Positions 25,740 through 33,156 of a stretch of DNA of 50,999 nucleotides are shown piece after piece. The notes beneath the pieces are model-generated. The model was not told where the DNA came from, ran no database searches, and was given only the letters and a program-made list of their open reading frames with translations. Numbering within the stretch: the first letter of the stretch is position 1; each line of letters opens with the position of its first letter. The DNA comes from Bryobacterales bacterium (GTDB lineage: Bacteria; Acidobacteriota; Terriglobia; Bryobacterales; Bryobacteraceae), in contig JAEUQF010000249.1 in assembly GCA_016789745.1 (NCBI GenBank), forward strand, positions 1 through 50,999, given 5' to 3'. A program made the position numbers and the translations under genes.

Positions 25740-26138
25740 CTAGACGGCCCGCATGCGGTTGTTCTTCGGGTTGTGTTCTACCTTGGCCAGACCCAACTGC
25801 TCCAGCACCGGCGGCACGTACATGCCAAAGCGGCCGCGCAGCCCCTTCTTCAATCCGTACCAGCCACCCACCGGATTACTCTCTGCCCGCCCCCAGGCCT
25901 CCACGGTGCCTTCGGCGGCGGGCTTCTGCTCGTCCGCGCTGCCCAGCGGCATCCAATCGCCATGCGACTGCAGCATCGCGTGCAGGTCTTCAATGCAGCG
26001 CAGGTGATAGCGTAGTTCGGTCTTGCCTACTTTCACCACCAGGGCGGCCGGATTGAGGCTCTCGTCACGATACGCCTCGAACTCGGCCTGCAGGCTGGGG
26101 GTCTTGAGTTTCCAGGGGCTGGTTTTGGTTCCTGACAT
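25740..26138 (-). CDS. Small conserved cytosolic protein (DUF6855-like)
   Basis: 132 residues, no signal peptide or membrane segment. It is strongly patterned: WKLKTP near the N-terminus, VGKTELRYHLRCIEDLHAML, HGDWMPLGSADEQKPAAEGT, NPVGGWYGLKKGLRGRFGMYVPPVLEQLGLA and a C-terminal HNPKNNRMRAV. I recall this signature as a small family in soil bacteria (possibly DUF6855); no biochemical function is known to me. It follows the SRPBCC gene after 21 nt, so it is probably the last gene of the ArsR unit. Confidence 0.65.
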   Translation of the reverse strand: MSGTKTSPWKLKTPSLQAEFEAYRDESLNPAALVVKVGKTELRYHLRCIEDLHAMLQSHGDWMPLGSADEQKPAAEGTVEAWGRAESNPVGGWYGLKKGLRGRFGMYVPPVLEQLGLAKVEHNPKNNRMRAV

Positions 26139-26159
26139 ACCGCAAAGGTAACACGCAGG

Positions 26160-26579
26160 TTACGCAGATGCCAACTGCCGGCACGCCTCCAACACCACAG
26201 TCCACGACTTCTCGAACGCCGGCGCGCGCAGGTTCCACAGCGCGACGCTCTCCGGCTTGGCCCGATGCCGCACCGTGATGCGGGTGCCGTCCGCCTCAGC
26301 TGTGAACGTGATGGTCGCCGCGGTGGGCGCGTCCGGCCCCGTGCCAAGGTAGAAGTCCAACTCGATCCTGTCCGGCGGGAACCAGCCAACCACCCGCCCG
26401 ATCGGATACGCCGTTCCGTCGGAGGCGATATCGGCAAATCGCTCCGGCGTCAGTACCACCGTGCCGTGCCGGTCCTTTGAGGGACGGTGCCCGGGAGGCC
26501 ACCATTCATTGATTCGCTCGACAAAGAGTGCGAAGGCCTGGTCCGGAGCACAGGGAATCACGACGTTCTTCTCGATCAT
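26160..26579 (-). CDS. SRPBCC/AHSA1-domain protein
   Basis: 139 residues from ATG 26579 (a GTG at 26582 adds one codon). It shows the START/Bet v1-type pattern of AHSA1-like proteins: VVIPCAPDQAFALFVERINEWW at the N-terminus, GRVVGWFPPDRIELDF, TAATITFTAEADGTRITVRH and a C-terminal amphipathic helix (FEKSWTVVLEACRQL). These hydrophobic-pocket proteins often sit downstream of an ArsR regulator. The start overlaps the ArsR stop by one base (TGATG), indicating coupling. Confidence 0.85.
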   Translation of the reverse strand: MIEKNVVIPCAPDQAFALFVERINEWWPPGHRPSKDRHGTVVLTPERFADIASDGTAYPIGRVVGWFPPDRIELDFYLGTGPDAPTAATITFTAEADGTRITVRHRAKPESVALWNLRAPAFEKSWTVVLEACRQLASA

Positions 26580-26863
26580 CACCGGGCAAGCCTCGCCAGG
26601 CGAGACAGCGCGGTATCCCAGAACTGGTCAATGAACTCGCGGACAGGGGCGAAGCCCTCCACCCGGATGCGATAGACATGCCGCAGCCCCTCGCTGCGAG
26701 GTTCCACCAGACCGCTGTCGGAGAGGATCTTCAAGTGCCGGGAAATCGCCGGGCGGCTTACCGGGAAGCGCGAGGCCAGTTCATTCACCGAAAGAGGCGA
26801 CTCGCGAAGACTGACCAGAATCTCCCGCCGCACGGGATTGCCCAAGGCATCAAGTACATGCAT
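26579..26863 (-). CDS. ArsR-family winged-helix regulator
   Basis: 94 residues from ATG 26863. MHVLDALGNPVRREILVSLRESPLSVNELASRF and VSRPAISRHLKILSDSGLVEPRSEGLRHVYRI form the winged helix of the ArsR/SmtB family. There is no CxC metal site in helix 3, so this is the non-metal subgroup that accompanies SRPBCC genes. The open frame continues to 27037 but that part lies inside the upstream cupin gene. An inverted repeat just upstream may be its operator. Confidence 0.88.
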   Translation of the reverse strand: MHVLDALGNPVRREILVSLRESPLSVNELASRFPVSRPAISRHLKILSDSGLVEPRSEGLRHVYRIRVEGFAPVREFIDQFWDTALSRLARLAR

Positions 26864-26866
26864 ATC

Positions 26867-26884
26867 GGTAACTGAAAGTTTACC
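26867..26884. promoter_or_regulatory. Candidate ArsR operator (imperfect inverted repeat)
   Basis: GGTAACT (26867-26873) faces AGTTTACC (26877-26884): inverted arms with one extra base, starting 4 bp before the ArsR start codon. A second partial GGTATT half-site follows (26885-26890 on the minus strand). The position fits autoregulation. Confidence 0.4.
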
Positions 26885-26889
26885 AATAC

Positions 26890-27501
26890 CTACCGCACCG
26901 GATCGGTCTTCAGTACCACGCGAATCAGGTTCTTCGAGTCCGGCACGGCTGCCCCCGGCTCCAGATACCGCCCCGTGCGACTCGCCACATCCACCACCAC
27001 CGTGGGCAACGGCGAGGGCTGGCAATTGCCGGCGCACACAATCCGCTCCACCCGAGCCTGCCCGTTATTGATGTCGCTGAAGGCGCCCGCCGCGATGCGA
27101 CCGCCCGTCAGGTCGGGCGGCATCTTCGTCTTCAACTCGACGCGGTAGTATTCCGACGGCTGCTCGCCCAGGTAGGTGGTGTCGTGCGTCTCCCGGTTCA
27201 CCCGCGCAAACCGCACGGCACCGGCCTTCACCGCCGGACGTTTGGCGGGTGCGAAGGTCTTATGCCCGAACACTACTGGGCCCCCGTCGGTGAGGTACAC
27301 GTAGACGGTGTTCCAGGCCGGATGATCATGTTCCGGGACTTTGTCGCCAGGCGCGTACGTCACCCGCGACAGCCGCACGTACTCGTTCTCAAACTCCAGC
27401 TTGTAGTTGCGCGGCGCAAGATGATAGGGGTCCTGGGCATACGCGATGCCCAGGACCCCATGGATAGCAGCCACAACCAGCGCCAGGCGCGCGCCCCGCA
27501 T
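26890..27501 (-). CDS. Secreted cupin-like protein
   Basis: 203 residues with signal peptide MRGARLALVVAAIHGVLGIAYAQ. A cupin-like core is suggested by YVRLSRVTYAPGDKVPEHDHPAWNTVYVYLTDG, where HDHP could supply metal ligands, and by KAGAVRFARVNRETHDTTYLGE further on. The C-terminal ~60 residues (RIVCAGNCQPSPLP...) carry a CAGNC Cys pair. Function unknown. Its ATG overlaps the stop of the upstream coiled-coil gene by one base (TAATG). Confidence 0.65.
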   Translation of the reverse strand: MRGARLALVVAAIHGVLGIAYAQDPYHLAPRNYKLEFENEYVRLSRVTYAPGDKVPEHDHPAWNTVYVYLTDGGPVVFGHKTFAPAKRPAVKAGAVRFARVNRETHDTTYLGEQPSEYYRVELKTKMPPDLTGGRIAAGAFSDINNGQARVERIVCAGNCQPSPLPTVVVDVASRTGRYLEPGAAVPDSKNLIRVVLKTDPVR

Positions 27502-28394
27502 TACCGTGCCGCCATCACCTTCGGCGTCGACAGGTAACCCACGATCACGTCCTTCTTCACTTCGTTCACGACCAACTCATACGGCTGGCGAGCCTTCGAC
27601 GTGTAGAACTGCACCGGCTCGTTGATCGTCTTGTCCTTCTTCTCGGTCTTCTTATCGTCGGCGTAGACTTCAACCGTGTAGCGGTTACGCTTCTGATCAG
27701 TCTTCTTCAGAATCATCGCAACATCGCCTACCTTCACCGGCTGCTTCGTCTTGCCCAGGTTGAACTCGAAGTAATTGCGCTCGCCCAGAGATCGCAGCGA
27801 AGCGAGTTCCTTGGCGTTGGTGGCGATCAGGCCGCTCTGTACACCCAGGTCGCCGGTGACGCGCTTCAGATCGGCAATCGTCTTATCGATCTCGGTCTTG
27901 GCGCCCTTCACTTCTTCCTTCACCGCGCCCACTTCCGTGTTCACCGCGGCGATCTTCTCCTGCGTGGTGACGGTCTCTTTCTTGACTTCGCCGATCTCGG
28001 TGCGCAGGGCTGCCTGGGCCGCGGCGGCCTTCTTCTGTTCCTCGATGATGCGCTTGTTGATCTCCGTTACCTTCGATTCGGCATCCGTCTTGGCCTGGCC
28101 CACGGCCATCGCCGCCTGGCGGCGCGCCGTCTCCAATTCATCGCGCAGGCTCTCCACGGTGCGCCGCTGGGTCTGCGCCGTTACCGAGCTCGCTTCCCGC
28201 AGCGTGGCGATTTCGCCCTGCAGGTTTTCGCGCATCTTTCCCATATCCTGCTTGACATGATCCAGTTGCAGGAACAACCATACGTTGGCTGCCAGCAGCG
28301 CCAGCACGGCGCCAAACAGAATTGCGATCTTCACATTGGAACCGCCCGAGGAGGGCTGGGGGTGAAGGTACGTGGTCGGGTTGTGTTCGGACAT
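27501..28394 (-). CDS. Membrane-anchored coiled-coil protein
   Basis: 297 residues from ATG 28394 (AAGGAG five nt upstream; a GTG at 28400 overlaps that SD and is rejected). A short cytosolic N-terminus, one transmembrane helix (about 22-42, VKIAILFGAVLALLAANVWLFLQL), then about 150 residues of heptad-rich coiled coil (LREASSV...GVQSGLIATNAKEL), then a C-terminal beta domain of about 100 residues beginning RNYFEFNLGKTKQPVKVGDVAMILKKT. The topology is that of a periplasmic coiled coil with a globular head. No family recognised. It is first of the apparent run down to the ArsR genes. Confidence 0.7.
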   Translation of the reverse strand: MSEHNPTTYLHPQPSSGGSNVKIAILFGAVLALLAANVWLFLQLDHVKQDMGKMRENLQGEIATLREASSVTAQTQRRTVESLRDELETARRQAAMAVGQAKTDAESKVTEINKRIIEEQKKAAAAQAALRTEIGEVKKETVTTQEKIAAVNTEVGAVKEEVKGAKTEIDKTIADLKRVTGDLGVQSGLIATNAKELASLRSLGERNYFEFNLGKTKQPVKVGDVAMILKKTDQKRNRYTVEVYADDKKTEKKDKTINEPVQFYTSKARQPYELVVNEVKKDVIVGYLSTPKVMAAR

Positions 28395-28459
28395 GTGCAC
28401 TCCTTAAACGGTCACGGTAAGGTTCAACACCCTATCTTAGTCGATGGAGACGCTGGTCT

Positions 28460-29080
28460 TCAGGCTTGCGTTTCCTTGTTCTGCAACTTGGGCTTGGCGA
28501 ACTCCAGGTATTCCTGCTTGGGAATACCGGGTTCAAAGCAGCGCCTACAGCGCGCCTCGTACATGCCCGCCGCGCCAACCAGAATCAGTTCGTCGCTCTC
28601 CAGCAGCCGCTGCGTATGCTTGGCCGGATTGCCACAACGCACACAGATCGCCAGGGTCTTGGTAATCGACTCCGCCAGGCACAGCAGTTGGTCCATCGGC
28701 TTGAAGGGGCGCCCCATGTAGTCGGTGTCCAGACCCGCTACCAGCACCTGCTTGCCGGCATCGGCCAGCCGCTGCAGCACCGGCAGCAGATCTTCTCCGA
28801 AGAAGTGCGCCTCGTCCACTCCCACCACCTGCGTGCGCCAGTCAAAGCGCTCCAGAATCTCCGCGGCTGTCGACACGCTCTCGGCCTTCAACCGCTGGTC
28901 GGCATGCGAGACGATTTCATCGTCCGAATACCGGTCGTCAATCACAGGCTTAAACACCTGCACCCGCTTGCGTGCAATCTTGGCACGCCGCAACCGGCGA
29001 ATCAGCTCTTCGCTCTTGCCGGAAAACATTGGGCCACAAATGGCCTCGATCCATCCCGTGGATCCGGTTACAATCTCCAC
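28460..29080 (-). CDS. tdk: Thymidine kinase
   Basis: 206 residues from GTG 29080, matching the usual ~200-residue type II thymidine kinase. P-loop GPMFSGKS (16-23), the VDEAHFF catalytic segment (88-94), the lasso-like FKPMDQLL loop and four zinc cysteines in CVRCG (146/149) and CRRC (178/181) are all present. It phosphorylates thymidine for dTTP salvage in the cytosol. No good SD precedes the GTG; an in-frame ATG at 29113 would overlap the divergent methyltransferase start and add a tail atypical for the family. Confidence 0.92.
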   Translation of the reverse strand: MEIVTGSTGWIEAICGPMFSGKSEELIRRLRRAKIARKRVQVFKPVIDDRYSDDEIVSHADQRLKAESVSTAAEILERFDWRTQVVGVDEAHFFGEDLLPVLQRLADAGKQVLVAGLDTDYMGRPFKPMDQLLCLAESITKTLAICVRCGNPAKHTQRLLESDELILVGAAGMYEARCRRCFEPGIPKQEYLEFAKPKLQNKETQA

Positions 29081-29102
29081 CGGGGCAGTGTAGCACCAAC
29101 TT

Positions 29103-29771
29103 ATGCGATCCATCCATCCCGAACGCCTGGATTCGGCTACGGCCGAAGATGCCGCGGCCAACCTTGCCGACCTCCGGCGCATCAACCGCTACCTGGGCGG
29201 GCACACCACGCTGTTGCGCGCCGTCGCCAGGCTCTATTCGCCCCGCGATGCCTTCTCCGTGCTCGACCTAGGCGCTGCCAGCGGCGACATGGGGCATGCG
29301 TTGCAGCGCCGTTATCCGCGTGCCCGTGTGGTGGCCCTGGATGCTTCCGAACGCCACCTGCACCATGGCCGCGGCCGCCGCGTCGTGGCCGATGCGTTCC
29401 GCCTGCCAGTGGCCGCCGGACGCTTCGACATCGTCATGTGCAGCCTCTTCCTGCATCACTTCACCAATGAGCAGATCACTGTGCTGCTGGGCAGCATGGG
29501 GGCCGTCGCTCGCCGCGCCGTCGTGGTGACAGACCTGGAACGCCACACGTTGGCCCGCGCCTTCCTGCCCGCCACCCGCTGGCTGTTCCGCTGGCACGCC
29601 ATCACCGTGCATGACGGCCCCGTGTCGGTCCAGGCCGGCTTCCTGCCCCAGGAACTGCGCGCCCTTGCCGACGCCGCCGGTTTACGCAACGCCGCCGTTC
29701 GCCGCCACGTCCCTTGGTTTCGGCTCTCCCTTGTCTGGGAAAATCCACGGCCGGATGGTATCCTCTCGTAG
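29103..29771 (+). CDS. Class I SAM-dependent methyltransferase
   Basis: 222 residues. N-terminal MRSIHPERLDSATAEDAAANLADLRRINRYLGGH is followed by motif I VLDLGAASGDMG (about 57-68), VVALDASERHL, RLPVAAGRFDIVMCSLFLHHF (motif IV region) and FLPQELRALADAAGL. Small-molecule methylation is likely; the acceptor is unknown. It opens a tight plus-strand operon of four genes: 2 nt to the FkbM gene, which overlaps the SCO gene by 4 nt, which overlaps the TPR gene by 4 nt. Divergent from thymidine kinase across 22 bp. Confidence 0.85.
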   Translation: MRSIHPERLDSATAEDAAANLADLRRINRYLGGHTTLLRAVARLYSPRDAFSVLDLGAASGDMGHALQRRYPRARVVALDASERHLHHGRGRRVVADAFRLPVAAGRFDIVMCSLFLHHFTNEQITVLLGSMGAVARRAVVVTDLERHTLARAFLPATRWLFRWHAITVHDGPVSVQAGFLPQELRALADAAGLRNAAVRRHVPWFRLSLVWENPRPDGILS

Positions 29772-29773
29772 AC

Positions 29774-30676
29774 ATGAAGAAGTATCTGCTGCTCGTTCTG
29801 GTCCTGGGAGCGCTTTGTTTGCGCTTCTATCCGCCGGCACGTCTTTCGGCCTGGGTCCTGATTGGCCGCAACCAGTCCTGCCCCTTGCCCAATGCCGCCC
29901 GCGCCGATACCGAACTGAAGGAGCAGATCTCCAAGAAGGACGAGATCCTCCACGCCAGCCGCCTCAAGGAGAAAGATCCGAAAGGCTTTCGCCTCTACGC
30001 CACTCCCGACGGCGATTACTGGGTGCCCGACGGCAGTGAGTACTCGCTCCCGTATAACCTTGCCGAACAGGCCCGCGACATTTATGGGCGCGACGGCAAT
30101 GGCGTCAAGGCCGGCGACGTGGTTCTGGACTGCGGCGCCAATGTCGGCACTTTCGTTCGCTATTGCCTCAAGCGCGGCGCCAAAAAGATCATCGCCATCG
30201 AACCCGCCCCGGAAAATATCGAAGTGTTGCGCCGCAATTTCGTCAAGGAGATCGAAGAAGGCCGCGTCGTCGTGTACCCCAAAGGCGTTTGGCACCAGGA
30301 CGACTTCCTGGAACTCCATACCGACCCGCATAACTCCGCCGCCGACAGCTTTGTCATCGAAAAGAAGGATTGGGGCGTGGTGGAAAAGGTGCCGCTTACC
30401 ACCATCGACAAGCTGGTTCCCGAACTGCAACTCGACAAAGTCGACTTCATCAAGATGGATATCGAAGGCGCCGAAACCAACGCGCTGCAGGGCGGCATGG
30501 AAACCATTCGAAAGTTCCAGCCGCGCATGGCCATCTCCGTCTACCACCAGGCGGATCATCCGAAACGCGTGCCGCAGTTGGTGAAACAGGCGCTCGACAA
30601 GTACCAGACCGGCTGCGGCCCCTGCGCGGAGGTCGCCTTCGGCGTACGGCCCGACATCCTCTACTTCCGTCCATGA
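29774..30676 (+). CDS. FkbM-family methyltransferase with N-terminal membrane anchor
   Basis: 300 residues from ATG 29774. The first ~30 residues (MKKYLLLVLVLGALCLRFYPPARLSAW) form a transmembrane anchor or uncleaved signal, unusual for a SAM enzyme. After a charged linker come YWVPDGSEYSLPYNL, the SAM site VVLDCGANVGTF, IIAIEPAPENIEVLRRNF and the family signature DFIKMDIEGAETNALQGG. FkbM enzymes usually O-methylate sugars or natural products. The upstream stop is only 2 nt away, so translation is probably coupled. Confidence 0.85.
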   Translation: MKKYLLLVLVLGALCLRFYPPARLSAWVLIGRNQSCPLPNAARADTELKEQISKKDEILHASRLKEKDPKGFRLYATPDGDYWVPDGSEYSLPYNLAEQARDIYGRDGNGVKAGDVVLDCGANVGTFVRYCLKRGAKKIIAIEPAPENIEVLRRNFVKEIEEGRVVVYPKGVWHQDDFLELHTDPHNSAADSFVIEKKDWGVVEKVPLTTIDKLVPELQLDKVDFIKMDIEGAETNALQGGMETIRKFQPRMAISVYHQADHPKRVPQLVKQALDKYQTGCGPCAEVAFGVRPDILYFRP

Positions 30677-31479
30677 ACTGGTTGGCCGCGGCCTTCTTTC
30701 TCGCAAAGACCTACGCCGTCGAAGGGCTGGTTGTGGCCGTGCGGCCGGCCGAGCAGACCATCGTCGTCTCCCACAAGGAGATCCCCGGTGTCATGCCAGC
30801 CATGGCCATGCCCGTCCGCGTACGCGATGCCCGGGAGATGCGCGGGCTACAGCCTGGCGACAGTGTCCAGTTCCAACTAGTCGTCGAGGAGGGCCGCGGC
30901 AGTGCCCGCCGCCTGCGCGTCCGCAAGCCGGAGAACCAGATCGAGCAGGATCGCCGCGTGGTGCCTTTGGAAACGCCCAAGGAGCAGGTGGCGGTCGGCG
31001 CCGCCTTTCCCGACTTCGCCCTCACCGCCCACGACGGCGAGCCCTGGCGCCTCAGCGACGCCCGCGGGTCTCTGGTGGCCGTACAGTTTCTCTACACCCG
31101 CTGCCCGATGCCCGAGGTTTGTCCCCGCCTGGCAGCCACCTTCTCCCGCGTCCAGAAGCGCTTCCCACAAGCCGCTCTGCAACTGGTCAGCATCACGCTC
31201 GACCCGCAGCACGATACCCCCGCCGTGCTGGCGCGGTATGCTACCTATTGGCGTGCCCAATCGGGTTGGAGCTTCCTCACCGGAAGCGTCGAGGAGATCC
31301 GCCGTGTCGCGGCCCGGTTTGGCATCGTCTACTGGCCGGAAGAGGGCGTGATCACCCACACGTCCACACTGGGATTCATTGATAAGCAGGGACGCCTGGC
31401 CGCTCGCGTCGAAGGCCTTAACTTCACCGCGCAGCAAGTGGGCGACCTCGTTGGCAAGCTATTGGAGGAACCGAAGTGA
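30673..31479 (+). CDS. Secreted CusF-like copper-binding domain fused to SCO1/SenC domain
   Basis: 268 residues from ATG 30673. A short hydrophobic leader (MNWLAAAFFLAKTYA), then a CusF-like module (about 16-80: GLVVAVRPAEQTIVVSHKEIPGVMPAMAMPVRV, with His and Met as likely copper ligands). A thioredoxin-fold SCO domain follows (about 110-268: AFPDFALTAHDGEPWRLSD). The redox motif is CPMPEVCP, a Cys-x5-Cys spacing rather than the classical CxxxC, and the distal metal His is in THTSTLGFID. SCO proteins deliver copper to the CuA site of cytochrome oxidase or act as thiol oxidoreductases. The start overlaps the FkbM stop (ATGA). Confidence 0.88.
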   Translation: MNWLAAAFFLAKTYAVEGLVVAVRPAEQTIVVSHKEIPGVMPAMAMPVRVRDAREMRGLQPGDSVQFQLVVEEGRGSARRLRVRKPENQIEQDRRVVPLETPKEQVAVGAAFPDFALTAHDGEPWRLSDARGSLVAVQFLYTRCPMPEVCPRLAATFSRVQKRFPQAALQLVSITLDPQHDTPAVLARYATYWRAQSGWSFLTGSVEEIRRVAARFGIVYWPEEGVITHTSTLGFIDKQGRLAARVEGLNFTAQQVGDLVGKLLEEPK

Positions 31480-33116
31480 AACGCATCGGCAAACTCGCGG
31501 TTTTCGCTCTCGCAGGGACGCTGACCGCCCCTGCCGCTCAGGACGCCAAAACAAAGAAGGGCGGCGATGTTTGTACGCCTCCAGCCAGCCGTGTCGCGCC
31601 TTCGCTGCCGGCCAAATTGCTGCCGGGGCAGGGAACCGAGCACATCCACTTCCCCATCACCACCAAGAGCCAGGAGGCCCAGCAGTTCTTCCTGCAGGGC
31701 GTCGCCCAGATGCACTCGTTCTGGGCGGTGGAAGCCGAACGCTCCTTCCTCCAGGCCGCCGCGCTCGATCCGGAAGCGCCCATGCCCTGGTGGGGTGTCG
31801 CCATGGTCGCCATGGGCGACTTCCGCCCTCGCTTCCAACTCGAGAATTACTCCAACCTCCGCCAGACGGAAATGGCCGTCCGTGTCGAAGACGCCGCCCG
31901 TAAGGCGCAGGAACTGGCCGCCGTTCCCGGCAAAGCCACGGATCTGGAGAAACTCTACATCGCTGCCGTCGCCGCCCGCCGCGACATCCGCTCCAAGGAT
32001 CCCGATGCCGGCTACATCGCCGGGCTCCGCGACATCGTCGCCAAACACCCGAAGGAGGTCGAGGCGAAATCCTACCTCGCCCTGCACCTGATGCGCGGCT
32101 TCGTGCTGCCCGCCAAAACCCCGCGCGAAGGTTCCATGGAGGCCGCGCAACTGTTGCGCGAGATGATGGCCGACTTCCCCGATCACCCCGGCGTGCACCA
32201 CTACGTCATCCACGGCTTTGAAGGCTCCACCTTCGCCAAGGACGCCTGGCACAGCTGCCGCCGTTATGCCGAACTGGCCACCAACATCCCCCACGCGCTC
32301 CACATGCCCGGCCACATCTGGTCGCAGACCGGCAAGTGGGATGAGGCCGTGAAATCCTTCGCCGACGCGGCGGACAATGAGCGGAAGTGGATTGGTCTGG
32401 ACGCGCTCTACTCCACCGGCCATCACGGCCACAACGTGCATTATCTGTCGACGTCGCTGAGCTATCGCGGCGACTTCGATGGCGCCGTCAAGGAAGCCCG
32501 CCACCTGCTGAGTTTCGAAGAGAATCCGCGTGAGAAGGCGGCGCTCGATAACAACCGTACGGCCTACCGTCAGGGCTGGTTCGCGCTGCTCCGGGCCCTG
32601 GTGATGCACCAGAAATGGGATCTTATCCTGGACGGCACCACGCTCCCCGAATACAACAAGCCGCGCGAAGCTGCCTGGCGCCAGTGGGCCGTCGGCACCG
32701 CCCATGCCGCCAAGGGTGACGCCAAGAAGGCCGCCGCGGCCATGGCCAAGATGGACGAGATCTTCGATCAGTACCAGGAGCAGGTCCGTCAGGCCGTACC
32801 TTCCGAATTGCGTGTCGCGAAGTTGGAACTGGCTGCGCATACGGTTGCCGCCCGCGGCAACGTCGATCAAGCGCTCAAGCGGCTGGAGAAGGTGGCCGAC
32901 CGCCAGCGTGGCCTGACCTACAGCGAACCGCCCTTCTACCCCCGTCCCGTCGCCGATCTCATCGCGCGCCTGGCGCTGAAGACCGGTAAGCTGGACCTCG
33001 CCGAGAAGGCCTGGAAGTCCTCACTCGAACAGTTCCCGGAAAGTGCGATCGCCCAGAACGGGCTCAAGGAGGTTGACGGCAAACGCCAGACCTCCAGCGG
33101 TGGCGGCGGGCGTTAG
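31476..33116 (+). CDS. Secreted TPR-like, His-rich protein
   Basis: 546 residues from GTG 31476 with GGAGG at 31464-31468. Signal peptide MKRIGKLAVFALAGTLTAPAAQ. Helical repeats run throughout, e.g. QFFLQGVAQMHSFWAVEAERSFLQAAALDPEAPMPWWG and KWDEAVKSFADAADNE. Clustered histidines occur in GVHHYVIHGFE, PHALHMPGHIW and STGHHGHNVHYLS (about residues 240-330), positioned like metal or haem ligands. Similar proteins are common in Acidobacteria and Bacteroidota, of unknown function. Overlap with the SCO stop (GTGA) ties it to copper handling or respiration by context only. Confidence 0.8.
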   Translation: MKRIGKLAVFALAGTLTAPAAQDAKTKKGGDVCTPPASRVAPSLPAKLLPGQGTEHIHFPITTKSQEAQQFFLQGVAQMHSFWAVEAERSFLQAAALDPEAPMPWWGVAMVAMGDFRPRFQLENYSNLRQTEMAVRVEDAARKAQELAAVPGKATDLEKLYIAAVAARRDIRSKDPDAGYIAGLRDIVAKHPKEVEAKSYLALHLMRGFVLPAKTPREGSMEAAQLLREMMADFPDHPGVHHYVIHGFEGSTFAKDAWHSCRRYAELATNIPHALHMPGHIWSQTGKWDEAVKSFADAADNERKWIGLDALYSTGHHGHNVHYLSTSLSYRGDFDGAVKEARHLLSFEENPREKAALDNNRTAYRQGWFALLRALVMHQKWDLILDGTTLPEYNKPREAAWRQWAVGTAHAAKGDAKKAAAAMAKMDEIFDQYQEQVRQAVPSELRVAKLELAAHTVAARGNVDQALKRLEKVADRQRGLTYSEPPFYPRPVADLIARLALKTGKLDLAEKAWKSSLEQFPESAIAQNGLKEVDGKRQTSSGGGGR

Positions 33117-33129
33117 GCCAGGTGGCCGA

Positions 33130-33150
33130 CCGGAGCCCGGTGTTCTCCGG
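33130..33150. terminator. Candidate hairpin between convergent genes
   Basis: CCGGAG (33130-33135) and CTCCGG (33145-33150) form 6-bp arms with a 9-nt loop in the 40-bp gap between the TPR gene end (33116) and the convergent TPR gene end (33157). No U-tract. Confidence 0.3.
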
Positions 33151-33156
33151 ATCTAC

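Noticed and set aside
30370..30672. Upstream extension of the SCO gene
   Set aside because: It overlaps the FkbM gene in another frame. ATG 30673 gives the leader peptide and the ATGA overlap.
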